Assembly (NCBI GenBank): GCA_033064195.1
Contig: JARBJD010000019.1
Span: forward strand, 62,001-126,000
From: Blattamonas nauphoetae
Taxonomy: Eukaryota; Preaxostyla; Oxymonadida
Length of the DNA: 64,000 nucleotides
Direction: 5' to 3'
The notes under the pieces were generated by a model. It ran no database searches. It worked only from the letters and a program-made list of their open reading frames with translations, and was not told the origin of the DNA. This document shows, one piece after another, positions 34,550 to 47,100 of this stretch. The translations under genes and the position numbers were made by a program. Every line of letters begins with the position of its first letter. Within the stretch, counting starts at the first letter, position 1.

Positions 34550-35866
34550 CAGGGTGTCTCAGAAGTTGTCTGACTCAATGGGTTGATCGCAACATTTTTG
34601 TAAAAAAGTGATGAAACTCAACAAAATAAAGTGAAATGAAACGTACGTCAAGTCTAGATCTCTACAGAGTTTCCTTCTCTCTGAATGCAGGTGTTGCAAC
34701 GGTGAACCACGTTACGACAAGCTTTCTTGATCTCATCCAGAGGAAGAGCTGCGATTGCATCTTGAATCAACTCCTTCAATTGTGCTACACTTCTCGGATC
34801 TGCAGGAAAGACTCGCTCGGCGATGGCACTCCAAAGCCAAAAGTCGCAAGGAGTGAGGTCTGGACTCCTTGCCGGCCACTGATGTGGGCCATTCTTACCA
34901 ATCCACTGCGTCCCAAGTCTCGTTGTGAGAAACTCAACAGTATCATGGGCAGTATGAGCAGGCGCCCGTCTTGTTGGAACCAAGTGGTTCCTGCCTGATC
35001 GATCAATCTTCTCTCTGGGAAAAAAATTGAGTCAAGCATGAGTCGGTACTTTTCGGCCGTCATCATCCCTTCGTAAAACACAGGCCCAATAATTCCTTGC
35101 GAAGAAATAGCGCACCATACGTTCACCCCAAGTTTCGAGTGGGGAACCTCAACATGGAAGTGAGGATTCTCCCGGGCGCGATAATACGAGTTATGAGTGT
35201 TTATGGTTTGATCGAGAGTGTATCTTGACTCATCCGAAAACCAAATTTTATCGAGAAAAGTTGCGTCCCGTTGACATTCAGCCGTTATCCACTCCGAAAA
35301 CCTTCGTCGCTCCAAATAGTCTTGATCATATAACCAATGTGTGTGTTGTAATCGATAGGCATGCAATCCTAAATCTTGGACCATCCTATGAACCGAGGAT
35401 CTGTGGATACAGAGAGCACGTGAGGCTTTGCGTATGGACTGCGTTGGATGGTTACTAAAATGTCGATCAACGGCTCTACGGTTCTCTGGGGTCGATGTGG
35501 TAACGTTGCGACCAGATCGAGGAAGATCTGCAACCGTTCCAGTCGCTTCGAAGCGACTGATGATATTTTTGATGGTTTGAGAACACGGTGGATCGGGTCG
35601 ATTCCAGCGCCTAATCACTGCAAAAGCGCTCCGAAAACGATAGTAGTCTTGCACAATCCGGATCCTGTCTTTGGTTGAGCGTCTCATTTAGTTGCGGAGT
35701 TCGTAAGCTGTAGTCATGTCTGTAGTGTTTTACAAGCGACGGGGGATGTTCCTAAAATCATCATCACAATCATTCAGGAAAAAGAAATACATCAATGAAC
35801 CGTATTTGAGATTGACGAGAAATGCTGATCTAACCCATAGAGTTAGACAACTTCTGAGACACCCTG
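34550..35866 (-). mobile_element. Full-length mariner (Tc1/mariner) transposon, 1317 bp
   Basis: Inverted termini begin CAGGGTGTCTCAGAAGTTGT at both ends; over the first 33 positions only two differ. It is flanked by the expected TA duplication (34548-34549 and 35867-35868). Size and layout match mariner. The transposase is on the minus strand. Confidence 0.93.
34654..35687 (-). CDS. Mariner transposase, one frameshift
   Basis: ATG at 35687. The N-terminal helix-turn-helix region (TIKNIISRFEATGTVADLPR) includes the DLPRSGR hook. First catalytic Asp in IWFSDES, second in TTWFQQDG, third in WPARSPDLTPCDFWLW, giving the DD34D spacing of mariner. A one-base deletion right after the QQDG codons (about 34965) moves the rest into another frame (APAHTAHDTVEFL to the stop at 34654). 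Otherwise the coding is intact, so the element stopped moving recently or the base is an error. Confidence 0.9.
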
Positions 35867-35904
35867 TACTGTGGTTCGTCGTGCGCCTCAACATCATCGG
35901 ATAA

Positions 35905-36264
35905 ACACGCAACTTCGGGAAAACCCGCAACTCAGCTTTCAAACAACCGAAGTCACCTCAAGTGTTCACCTCTTCGGTATCCACTGTGGACATCTATTGA
36001 ATCCAAAATCCACATGATTTCTTCTAAATTATGTTTTCTTCATTTCGATCATTCTCATTGTGGGACGATTTTAAAAAAGAAAGTGTATCAACCAGGTTGG
36101 GACGTTACTCCACGGGTCAAGTTGCCTCCAAACATTCCTTCCTCTCATCACTGAGTACCTCACCTCCCGTCTATCCTCGACCCTTTCTCGTCATGCAGTT
36201 GAATTCCGTCAAGCATGCACGCAGGAAATCGCGGAAAGAGAATGGGAATTGAAGATTCGACACC
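35905..36264. other. Spacer, no gene seen
   Basis: The short stretch after the broken orphan gene holds GCAACTC-type words that recur at 38.26 kb in the opposite orientation, but no frame worth calling. Confidence 0.35.
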
Positions 36265-37620
36265 ATGGACTCGCAATTAGAACGGGTATTCGGATTTTTA
36301 TTTCGCAACTCGTTGTCTTTCGTTGTTGTCTTTCAATCTTTTTCACGATCTGTTTTTGTCGCAGATCATCTTCTCTCCTATCCCCTCCCAGCCATCAGCT
36401 TCCATTCCCATCCACTCCCTTCCACCCCTCTCCATCCACCTCACAACCTACACTAACTGATGATAAATTAGATTTCGACATCTCAACCTCTTGACGTTTC
36501 GATGAGGAAACGAGACGGTATGCTCGAATTTTCATCCCCTGTCGATCCAATTTCTTCTACTCTGAAGTATTGTATCTTTTCTATCACCTGGTTTATCGTC
36601 ATTTCTTCAGACAAACGCCACACTTTCGAAGCCCTGGTGACTGACATACTCTCTGGATCTCAGTGACTGTCTTCCGCTTTCCCATCGCCATCCCGTTTCA
36701 CATCCTCCTCTCCTCTTTGGAAACAAGTCAAATGCTGATGGAAAGCTCAGAATCGACACCGATCATTTGATCACGACCAAACACACTCATTCGAGATCTT
36801 CTTCCCCGATCTCGTCGAGGACGATTCGTCGGCGAGGAATTGCGGTGTTTTATTAGTCCCCACGAAAGTGCCGCCATTCTGCAGTCAATCACCCACTCAC
36901 GAGTTGTTTCGAAATGCATCACCGCTGAAGCAGCTGAGGCAAGAAGAAATCGACCAGATGCTCTCAAATATGTCTTCACGAACCAACATCTCCGTTATTC
37001 CGCCTCAATCGCCAACGAAGACGCCTCAGACACAATCACACCTCATATCGAAAGGCTCGCCTCCAATGCGCAGTCCATCGTAACTGTCGGACTCTCCTCA
37101 CCTCTTTCCTGCACAAGCATCACCACGATTCGCATGTATTCCGAGGTTTCCCGCGCCTCCATTCGTCGTCGACATGGATAGTCACCTCTTCGACCAGGCT
37201 CCCAAGGGCGCCACCGATTCTTCGTCTGAGCATCCACAGGTTTGATCTTTTCATTTTCGTTTCATGATACTGCTCTCTTTCCTCATCTTTTATCGTTTTT
37301 GTGATTGATCTCTCTTCTTCAGGCCACGAACTGGGAAACGCAGTATAAAACGGACCACAAGCCACTCCGTCTCTTCTCGCCTCCGAAATGAAAGAAAAGG
37401 TGGATAGAAGAGAAAGAAGTTCGACAAGTGGAAGGCACAGACGGCCGAACAGATCGACAACATGTTCACGCATCAGCTGATCGCAATTGCAGAGGAAGAA
37501 CACGCCATCACAAAAGTGTGATATTCTCTCTCCTGACTCTGTTTTAGCTTCTCTACTCTGGGTTGGAGAATGCAGACGAAGAGGATCCTGAAAAGGTACG
37601 CCAGAACTCGGACTCGAACA
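36265..37620 (+). pseudogene. Decayed or heavily spliced unknown gene
   Basis: Several protein-like blocks lie on plus in different frames: MDSQLER at 36265 before a GTATTC donor, a Pro/Ser-rich block ending LTDDKLDFDISTS, PLKQLRQEEIDQMLSNMSS near 36920, VDMDSHLFDQAPKGATDSSS near 37170, FDKWKAQTAEQIDNMF near 37420 and LLYSGLENADEEDPEK near 37555. GT and AG sites occur between some (for example the intron ending CTTCTTCAG at 37321), but stops inside the blocks prevent a clean model. Likely a disabled gene; I do not recognise the product. Confidence 0.35.
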
Positions 37621-37920
37621 GTCGATGCACTTCCGTGCTTTAATGTTGTTTTTCTATCTTTATTTCGCCTCTTAAACCATTTTCTGTATCATTGATGTTT
37701 TATTCTCGCCCACATGACAATCCAGATCCCCTCCACAAATATTCTCTCAAAGAAACGAAACTAGCCCATCAGAACGTGACAGGTTTCGAGCGAAAAAAAG
37801 CACAAAATGGAAATTCGCTTCGGAAAGACGCAGAATGCGACCCAAACCAACCTTGTCGAATTCGCTCGTCAGCGAAAAGAATACCAGAAACGTGGACCGA
37901 AGATCGAGTCGATAGAGAAG

Positions 37921-38135
37921 AGGAGGAAGGCGTGAGACGAGCGAGAAGACGAGGAAGGCGTGAGACGAGCGAGAAGACGAGGAAGGCGTGGGACGAGCGA
38001 GAAGACGAGGAAGGCGTGAGACGAGCGAGAAGACGAGGAAGGCGTGGGACGAGCGAGAAGACGAGGAAGGCGTGGGACGAGCGAGAAGACGAGGAAGGCG
38101 TGGGACGAGCGAGAAGACGAGGAAGGCGTGGGATG
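37921..38135. repeat. 28-bp minisatellite, about seven copies
   Basis: Unit GACGAGGAAGGCGTGAGACG plus AGCGAGAA, with the sixteenth base varying between A and G (GTGAGACG or GTGGGACG). Because 28 is not a multiple of three, each unit is read in a rotating frame; five readings across it stay open, giving Arg/Glu/Lys-rich shadows. A host gene is not demonstrated. Confidence 0.9.
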
Positions 38136-38159
38136 ATCTTCATATTCCATCGTTTCTAA

Positions 38160-38874
38160 TTCATTTCATGAGTTTCAGCGTTCTCTAGAGCAGCCTTTGA
38201 TAAAAGAACTGCGAAGTAGTGATGAAACTAGGAAAATGTCCGAATCGTGGGCCGAAGATCCAGGGTGTGGGTTTATCCGGAGTTGCGGGTTAAATCGAGT
38301 ACGTTCATGTATTATGTGATCGGGACGACAAACAAGCCCGTATTTTACGCCCATAACGGAGGTAAACAGATTACTCTCCCGTTTTGGAAGGATATAGGGG
38401 GAATAGCGGCCATTCCCCAAATATTGGGACAGAATTTGTGGAGGAAGGATTTGAAGATGTTCAAGAGATAATCACGGGCTCGCGTTGGGCCTATATCGCA
38501 TATCTGATAGCACAGACTCAAAAATTGATTTGATTCAATGAACAACATTCCTATCGTTGAATTCCACGTCACGCATTCTTTTGTCCACATTTAGTCCACA
38601 GAACATCATTGGAAGTTGAATTGTCGGTAAGGAAATAACGATCTCACTGGATCGTATTCTGGATGGATCAATCACTGGAAATTATCTCTATAGAAAAATG
38701 CGTTCATTGATCTGTCCCCTTTTTTTTTATGTCACGACAACTCCAAAAGGAAAACCCACTTCTAACAGGTACGAACCTCGAAAAAACAAATAGAGAAAGA
38801 AAAAGTGAAGGTGTGCACCATAATCGAAATAAATGGCGCACAGATCTCAAACTCTCAACCGTGAAGTGATCAGG
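38160..38874. other. Intergenic, no gene seen
   Basis: About 700 bases with no convincing frame or splice pattern on either strand, ending at the 3' side of the zinc-finger gene. Confidence 0.4.
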
Positions 38875-39659
38875 TTAAAATGCTGGTCTTGGAGCTAAGC
38901 ACTGCATACACTCTGTTCTCCGGGAGAAATTAAGGAATTGGCATTCAGGACAGTACCAGTCACCCTCTCTTTGTCCTCCGCGCTGCATTCCTTGATGCCC
39001 ACCAAACTGTTGCTGTCTGCCGCTCATCCCATCTCGTCGACCGCCTCTTCCGTAGTATCCAGGGTTGCGCTGGTTAGTGGTGGATTGTGGGGTGTTGTGA
39101 GGGGCACTACAGCGTCGGCAAACCGTGCGAAAAGAAAAATTGTCGAATCCACAAGCTAAAATAGAATGGGATAGAGATGATACACAAACAGGTGCACTGC
39201 CAGTCGCCTGTTTGATAGAGTGTGAATTAGGACGAGAAAACACACCACTTTCTTCTTCCATCATGTTTTCATATTGACGAGAGGCGTGACACAAATAACA
39301 CGCCGTTCTGTTCAAAAAGACAAAAATAGGTCGAATGTGGACAGAAAAATGAGTACCTTAACGCAAAATTCACTCCTCGGCAATCAGCACAGATCCTGGG
39401 CGGATGAAGTTCGAGAATGACTGATGAGAATACACACCAATCACCTTCACGAGGTTGATAATTACCACCGCGTCGGTTTGCCTGCGCATGTCCCCTCCCA
39501 CGGGGAGCATGGCAACTGAAGCAGGCTTGGCGCCATCCGAAATTGAGTGCTTGGCATTCCTACACACCAGGAGAGGAAAAGAAGGAAGGAAAATGAGAAA
39601 AGCACGTGAAAAGCACAAAGATAAACAGCGCATGTCCAATTATCTTCACGAGTTGGCAT
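38875..39659 (-). CDS. RanBP2-type zinc-finger protein, five exons
   Basis: Exons on minus: 39627-39659, 39438-39559, 39357-39395, 39246-39307, 38875-39155; introns 67, 42, 49 and 90 nt; 178 aa, all phases close. Finger 1 DNWTCAEC-x(10)-CFSC, finger 2 GDWICADC-x(10)-CYLC, finger 4 GDWYCPEC-x(10)-CMQC each have the W-x-C-x2-C...C-x2-C signature. A third unit (CGFDNFSFRTVCRRC) lacks the W-x-C first half in this splice form; an alternative donor in the 90-nt intron could change that. A Gly/Arg/Gln-rich linker (YYGRGGRRDGMSGRQQQF) is RNA-binding-like. Expected role: RNA or ubiquitin binding. Confidence 0.85.
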
Positions 39660-39830
39660 TTGGTGCAATGATCAACTCACCCATAGCTTCCAACAGAAAT
39701 AAATACAAATTTGACAGAACAACATTTTTACAAAGTGATCAACCTTGAAGTCACGATATTCATTTCCTTTTGCAGTCGGGAGTTGTGTGTCCATGAAACC
39801 ATCTGATCAAACGGTTTCGGACCCATCACA

Positions 39831-42806
39831 ATGTCCGAAACTCGTTCCATTAGGACAACCCGTTCAAGTCGGGCCATCAGCCTTGCTGATATCGATGAGA
39901 ATGTGACTGTTGTCATTTTGACTCCACGATCTAAAGAGGCCTGTTTGTCATTGTTAACTTCCCAACAACATCCTCGAAGAATATTTTCTGTCCTATTTTC
40001 ACTTCTACTTGTCTTCTTTTCATCATTTTCCTTCCAAAATATCTGTTTTTATTGCTTACTCAGGTCTAAGAGAGGGAATAGATCCATCTGAACTCATCAA
40101 ACATCCGAAAGAATTCTATAAACGACCTGGGCTCACAGAAAAAATGTTGAATACTGTCTACAAGCATTACGAAGGAAAAAGGAAAGGTGTGCGGATGATT
40201 TCGTGCATCATTTCATCTCATTTTTCTCATATGAGAGAAAAAATGATTGAACTTTCACATTCTCTCTTTCTCGTTAAACCATGATCGTTGTTCTCTCCTG
40301 TTCTACTCTCAGGCAAAATCGAACTTCTTCAACAAGTTCGTGAAGAGATCATTAACAAAAAGCAGAACGATGAGAAAGACAACACATCTGTCTCACAATT
40401 GAGCAGTAAGGCTCTTGAACTCGAAAGTTTGAGTACTTCTTCACATTTTCACGATATTTCTGTGGAATCTTCCTTTAATCTTTTCTTCCCTTCCTTTTCC
40501 AGAACAACGTGTTGAACGACTTCGACAGAGAAGAGAAGCTGAAATGCAGAGGATGCTCGCTCAAAACGAAGCCATCGCGGAACGTGAGAAGGAACAGCAG
40601 AGGATTATGGAAGAAGAGAAGCGTAAGCGGGAGGAAGCGAGGAAAGAAGAACTCAAAGAAAGAAAACGGCAAATGGAGGAAGCTGTATGCCAACATTTTT
40701 TGCTTCTGGCAAATTCTGGATGATTGAAGGATTTTTCTTTAATTTCATGAGATTACATGATATCTTCACGGACATTTTCCGATCATTATTCTTCAACCCC
40801 ATCTTTCTTTTTCTTCAGCGGAAACGGCAAGAAGAAGAGGAAAAAGCTCGTCAGATGGAAGATAAACTGCTCAGGCAGCGTTTGGAGGAGCAGAGAAAGG
40901 CGGATGAGGAAAGAAAGCGGAAAGATGAAGAACGAGCGGAGGAATTACGAAAGAAAAGGGAAGAGGAAATGGAAGAAAAACGGAAAAAATTTGTATGGAA
41001 GACGACTTACTTCACTTTCAGCTATTCTTTAACCCCCTCTCCATCGACTCACCGATCGTTGAACTCATCCCATCATTCTTTGTTCCACCTCTCTCCCTCG
41101 ACCTTTAGGAAGAAGGACAGAAACGAATTGAAGAGACACAACGTAAAAAGGATCAAGAAAAGCAAAAGAAAGCAAAGGAACGCGAAGAAAAGGAGCGGGA
41201 ACGTGAACGAAAACTAGCAGAACAGGAAGAGGTATATATCACCCATAATCCTCTCAGCTCCCATTTTTTTGTCGTATTATTCATCTTTCACGATCTAGCA
41301 ACGCAAAAATGAAGTTGAAGAGCAAAACAGAAAACAGGCACAACGACAGGCTGAAGCGAGGAAAAGAGAGGAGAAAATGCGACGAGAAAAGCGGAAAAAG
41401 GAAAGAGAGCAACAAAAACTGGTTCAGGCTCGTTTAAAGGAACAGGAAAAGAAAAGAGAACTAGAACGCCTCGAAAACGAAGAAAAACGACGAAAGAAGG
41501 AAGAAACGTTAGAAGAAGCGCAACGACAAAACGAAGCGCTGATTGAAGAGAAGAGACAGCGTGCTCTGCAAAGGGAGAAGGAAATTAACGACGCCCTAGC
41601 AAACAGAACGAAGGAGAAGGAAAGAGAAGCTGAAGAGAAGCGAAAGAGGGAAGAAGAGAAAGAGAAGGAGCGCTTGCACAATGTGAAAGAACAGGAGAAA
41701 CGAGAGAACGAGAAATTGAAACAGAAGAAGGCGAAGGAAGCTGAAAGAAGGAAGGCTCTTCTTGAGGAACAGCGAGAAAGGGAAGAGGAAGAGGCGATTC
41801 GGAAGTTGGAGAGGGAACTTCTGATGGAAGACAGACGCGAGCAGATCCAGCGGAATCAGAAAATGAGAGGTGTGTGATGGGATCTGTCATTTCATTTGGC
41901 TTTTGCTTCTTTCACCTGTCCCCGTAAGACTTTCTCTTCTCTCCATTCACTTTCCACTCATCCTTCCCTCCTCATTCTCCCTTCCGCCTTCTTTCTTCCC
42001 TCCCCACTTCTCTCCTCTCCCAGAATTCCACAATGCGCAACTTCTCGAGAAACAAGAACGTGATCGCCAACGTGCAGCCCAAATTCAAGCCCAGAAGGAA
42101 CAACTGCTGGACGAACGAAAAGCACTGGACAGGGAAGCTATGTTGGAGAAGAGCGAGATGGAGCGGATGATGTGGGAGATGCAGGTGACAGGGAAGCTTC
42201 CAAAGAAAGCGTTGAACGGATCTGTCGCATCGTATGCCATCACTTTCGTTTTGTTTCTTCACTTCTTCACTTTCATGTTCTCACTCACTCGCTCACTCCT
42301 CTCCATCCTCCAATCTCATCTTTCTTCTTCACTGTCTCCATCTCAGCCGCAGCGTGTACAGTTCAAACAGCACTCGTCGGAAGAACTTCAACCAAACATC
42401 AGAAAAGCGCCGAGTCAGCTCGTCCAACGCCGGTCGTCTCGAACCCGTCTCCGAAAAGAAGAAAACAAACAAAAAATCGAAAAGCGCTGGAAAGTCCGAA
42501 CAAAGCCAGCAACCACAATCGGAGAAGAGGCAAGACGAGCAGGAACACGATGAGCCCAGACACGACAATCAAGAAAGGGACGACCCGAAAGAGGATAAAG
42601 TCGAGATCGAGGACAATTTTGACAAAGGCGTGGAGGACGATGTGGATGACGAATATGAGCGGGAGCGGAAGGAAGAAGCGGACGAGGGCAAGTTGGATAA
42701 GAGCGAGGTGAAGAGTGTGGACTTTAAGAAGGGGGAGGAAGAGGAGCCTCAGGATGAGGAAGATAGTGATTCTGGGGAGTATGAGGAGGAAAGTGAGGAA
42801 AATTAA
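39831..42806 (+). CDS. Long coiled-coil protein, nine exons
   Basis: Exons 39831-39942, 40064-40186, 40313-40426, 40503-40684, 40819-40992, 41109-41231, 41299-41869, 42024-42231, 42347-42806; 688 aa, all junctions in phase. The N-terminus has LTPRSKEACLREGIDPSEL, resembling a motif (PRS-EAC-xxGI-P-EL) that I recall at the start of some flagellate coiled-coil proteins. Residues about 140-530 are almost uninterrupted Glu/Lys/Arg heptads. The C-terminus is basic then very acidic (QDEEDSDSGEYEEESEEN). Probably cytoskeletal or axonemal; no motor or enzyme domain. Starts about 170 bp from the divergent zinc-finger gene. Confidence 0.8.
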
Positions 42807-42916
42807 TTGACATTGTTCTCTTCTTAATTTCATCATCGGATTATTATTCAGTCAAGGGCTTTTAGTTCATAGTGAGTCGATCAGAACACAAGAACTCTTT
42901 TTCTCTTTTCCCTAAG

Positions 42917-43968
42917 ATGGCGGAGCGCGTATCATCATTTACTCCAGAGATTCTCGCTGCAGCTGAAATTGTGGACTCTCGAGTTCCCAATCTACACTCA
43001 AAATATGTTTCTCTTCGCGAAGAAGCTCTCGCCTTGAAACGACAAGGAAACCAAACAGGTGTCCCATGATTTCTGACTATTCCCGTGTAGATGCCCTGAC
43101 GAAGCTCAAGGAATCCAAAATGTACGAAACAGAACTCAACAGAATCATCTCAGAGTCAACAATGACCGACGAGGAAAGGATGGCAGCTCGAAAGGCTAAT
43201 TCACAACAGCGTCAAGAAAATCAAAAGCAAATGTTGGACAAAATGAAAGAAAGAGAAGCTTCAAGAGCGATAAAATCACAACCGCAACAATCAGACCTCG
43301 ACCTCGTCATGAACACATTTCTCAAATTCGATACACCCATGTCCGACGTGTGGGACTTTTCTCCATTAATTGAGTTTTAGGAAGAAGCTATGTTGCTTTT
43401 AGAAGAAGAAGGTGCTGCCACACAACCAATGTCGACAGAAAAACGCCAAGCCATCATCGCCCAAAGAGAGGAGCGAAAAGCACGAGAAGCCAAGGAACGA
43501 GAAGAAAAACAGGCCAAACTGAAACAAGCACAACTGGAAAGGCGCTCTAAAAGGAAGGATGAACAAGCAGAAACTGTTCTCGCGTTCGACACACTTGAAC
43601 TGACTTTTCCTGTCGACGGAATCGACTCGTACGAGCAGGTGAAATGTGAACTCGAAGAAATCGATCAGAGATCTCGATTGCAGCTTGGGGACGATATGTC
43701 AGCTCGCCGTGACGGGCTCGAAAGAAAAAAGCACCTGTTTGAAGATGAGGTCGAAAACGGAGTTTTGGATGTGCAAAAATACATTACAACGCTAACCACG
43801 TATCTTGGCAGACTTTTGAATCAGTTTGATGCTTGTTCTGATCAACTCGTGAAACAACGTCTCCTGGATGTTATTAAAGTCGTGAAGGAGGAACGAACAA
43901 CATTACAAGAAGGATTGACGGAAACCCTCGATGAAACACCGGACGCACCGGTTGGATATGCCGAATAA
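42917..43968 (+). CDS. DM14-like/coiled-coil protein, three exons
   Basis: Exons 42917-43058, 43091-43347, 43381-43968; introns 32 and 33 nt; 328 aa. Around residues 25-60 SLREEALALKRQGNQTDALT then KLKESKMYETEL resembles the DM14 helical hairpin (A-x-K-x-G-N-x-x-A-L...). A charged coiled-coil follows (residues 130-190, REERKAREAKEREEKQAKLK), and the C-terminal 130 residues form a helical domain (FPVDGIDSYEQVKCELEEID) with no name I can give. The DM14 link is a by-eye similarity. Confidence 0.7.
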
Positions 43969-44175
43969 CGTCAGGATCTCTCTCGAAGCATTTCTTCATT
44001 ATCCTAAATTATCTCTTCATTATCTCCCGTCCTTTCGGTTAATTGCTTTTACAAATCTGATTCCTTCCAAAAATCGCTATTCCGCGCACAATCTGAGTGA
44101 AGCTGACCAATGTGACATATTTTGGCCTAGATCAAATCTCTCCAACTCATACGTCGTCAGAGGCGAGTTCTATTG
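43969..44175. other. Intergenic
   Basis: Short spacer, no feature seen. Confidence 0.4.
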
Positions 44176-47100
44176 ATGGAAGACGAAAGAAAAAGCACGA
44201 ACTCTGCCTTGACAGCATCATCATTAGAAGGCGGAAGATTTGATGTCTCTTCAAAGAAAGACTCAATCATCTTCAGTTTTCTTTACCCTCTCTATGATAA
44301 GGTCTTATCTTGAATTCCAACTTATTCTGATCCGCTTTTTTCACTCTCCTTTAGACGAAACAACCTCCAACAATCCTCCCAATGATCAGTTATTGCTTCC
44401 TGTTCCTGGAACTGGTCACACTGTCTTTCTTTTCAATCAACCCAATAACGAAAATGCCCACAATAATAGGGAATGCGCTTGGATTTGTTAATTTTGCGTC
44501 TCTTATGTCTGTCATGAAGACGCTCTACGGAATCGTTCCAATCGCACTCCTCGCACTCCTCATCATCTTTATTGTTGCACTTATTTTGGTCTCCCGACTG
44601 TATCAGTGGCTATTCACGCATCAACCGTGGATTCTGTTAGTAACAAAAATTGCGTTCTTATTTTTCTTTCAAGTTTTGATCATTCCGTTCGTCAACATGA
44701 GTATCAGCGCTTTCGACTGTTACAGGCCGACACCAACATCAGATCTACTCAACCGTTACTCGGGTGCGGTTTGCTTCGGAGGTGACGATACCCTAAATGT
44801 TATTGGCGAGATCCTCGCCATCATTTTTTTGGTCCTCTATTTTGTGGCGGTGGCGATGTACCATTTTTTCATCGTTCGAAGCAACCCAAAACGAGGAGGC
44901 TTATTTGCTGCCCCATCAGGAAAGTTCCAGACATGCATAGCGGTGCTGGTGATGGGTCTTGTCTTTTGCCAGCGACTACTGGTGGACTGGGCGTTCTGGC
45001 GTGCAGTTGTGAGCGTGGGGACAGCAGCAGGGATTATTCTTGCGGTGATCATGATGCAGCCATTCTACTCGCGGACATCGAACTTCCTTGTTGTGCTTCT
45101 TTTCAGTGTTTATGGAACACTTCGACTTGGCCTTGAAATCGGATTCCTGATTGACTCCGGAACGGGAACGATTGTTGGAACGATCGTATTCGGAGTTGTC
45201 GGGATTGGGGGAGGGATTGGCCTCTCGTTTCTCTTCCTCCATCTTCTGAAGGTTCAAGAACGGCGTACCTGGGGTGTAACAATAACCAAAGACAACGAAC
45301 TGCTGCCTCGATTTGATTTAGCGTCAGAAGAAGGGAAACACAAGCTGATGCAGCATGTGGGAAGGAAGGGCGTGGAACCCACAGTTCGGTTCGTGCTGGT
45401 GAAGAAGCTGCGAAGTCGGGCGCTCGTGGAGTACGTGGACGGGATCTACACCACCGCGATTCTGCAGTGGAAGGAAGACAAGGTTCTGCTTGCTGATTAC
45501 GCCCTGTTTCTCCAAACCGTTTCAAAGAACAGAATGAAAGCGCAAGTCATGCTACAGCAATGCAAAAAAGCCAGGCCTGGCATTGCAACACGATTTCTGA
45601 TTCATTGCGTTATGAAGGGCGAATCGGCAGAGAACGGGAGTGGTGGAGGAGAGTCGATGGAATTGAACCTGAAAGTCCAGCTCGAACAAGCAGAAAACGA
45701 CAGAGAAGACGCTCTCGAAGCCCAAATTGAGTTTTACGAAAATGTGAGCAAGCAAAAGCCGAATTTCTCACTTCTCCAAAAACAGCTGACCCAGATTGTG
45801 AAAGCGGAAGCGTCGTCGAAAAAGAGTTACGAGCAGCTTCTCAGCCAGCACACAAACGACGTCGCAGTGCTTCGCTCGTACGGAGTGATGCTGCAGAAGA
45901 TCATGCGCGACGACGACATGGCCGATTACGTGTTGACGAAAGCGGACCAAATCGAAGAAGACACAACCGACGTCCAGCAAGGCACGATCACAGGCACCCT
46001 CCGAACTGACCCACGCGGCGAGACAGGAAGCCACGTTCCCATTCGAAAGAAGAAGAAAAAGAAGAAGAAGACACAAGTTGAGACAGGAATCGAGGATATG
46101 ATCGGTGTGGGCGGATCAAACAAAAGTGGGGACATCAAAGGAATCTTCCTTCTCATCTCAGCGGGACACTTCATCGGAATCGCTGGATTCATCGCTGCTT
46201 ATGTCGTCACCGACAATGTCTCCAAGAATTTCATCAGCGCCCTCGACTTCATTCGAGATGTCGGAACGATTGTCATTTCTGGGTGTCGGTTGAGCATCAT
46301 TGGATTGCAGTTCCTCATCCACGATTTCGTGTGGGATTGGACCAAAATGGAAGACACGAACAAGACTATTGACACAGTGACGTACCTCCTTCCATACTTC
46401 ACCAGTTACGGACACAAAATGACAGACTTGATGAAGACGGTGTATGAAAGCAACGTCGAGAACGAAGTGTGGGAGTATGTCGACATTCCTGTTGCAACCG
46501 CCTTCTTCGACGCCACGACCAACACCACAATCAATGTCACAACAGCCGACAGATCGTTTCTGAACCTAGTTGCAGACATGGCTCAGCTGTCCACGCAAAT
46601 TGGAGCGATGAAAGACGTGCCGACCGAGTTCAAGGAAGTCCACTCTCGAATGATCTCGTGTCAATACAATTCGTACCATCCACTGTTTGAAGGAGGAAAG
46701 CGAGCACTCGTTGCATATGCCGACAATGCCAACGATGCCAGCGTGCAAATGCGGACACTCTTCAATTTGATGGTTGCTCTTCCGACGGCCGTCGTGCTGA
46801 TTGTGATGATTGTGTCGTACACGTTCCTCTCAGTCAGGGTGACGATGAAACGGAAGGAGATCCTGCGAAGGAGCATCGAAGTGAAGAAGAGCAATTTCCA
46901 AAAAGTGACGAGGTTGTTGACGGAGGATGGAGGGGACAACACGACAACTCGGATGGACGAGGAAGAGGAGGATGAGGACAACGGGTTGGAGGAAGAGGAA
47001 GAAGAAGACTCCGAAGAGATGGTGGAAGATGGAGTCGACAACGAACGAAGCGAACACGACGAGAACTGTCCAGAAATGTCCAGCACTCCTGCCCAGAACG

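Larger units (their letters stand above)
31339..35904 (+). pseudogene. Large orphan gene interrupted by two transposons
   Basis: Exons: 31339-31426, 31462-31619 then, past an insertion, 33102-33161, 33198-33231, 33267-34549, then past a mariner to a stop at 35902-35904. Introns 35, 36 and 35 nt. With the first insertion left out, AGCAAAGTG joins GTTCAG in frame (SVLSKV to VQFGILNVCGN). The mariner lies only about 11 codons before the original stop (KMSQNI then LWFVVRLNIIG); with it present the frame ends in QGVSEVV at 34573. Product about 530 residues, helical, no recognised domain. The first insertion introduces stops, so the gene is broken unless that element is spliced out. Confidence 0.7.

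Noticed and set aside
37692-38159. 155-aa Arg/Glu-rich frame
   Set aside because: It is mainly the 28-bp minisatellite read in one of several open phases; no splice or start evidence.
35899-38300. Shared words (CGGATAAAC, AACCCGCAACTC) at 35.9 kb and, inverted, 38.26 kb
   Set aside because: Too short and rearranged in order to call a repeat by eye.
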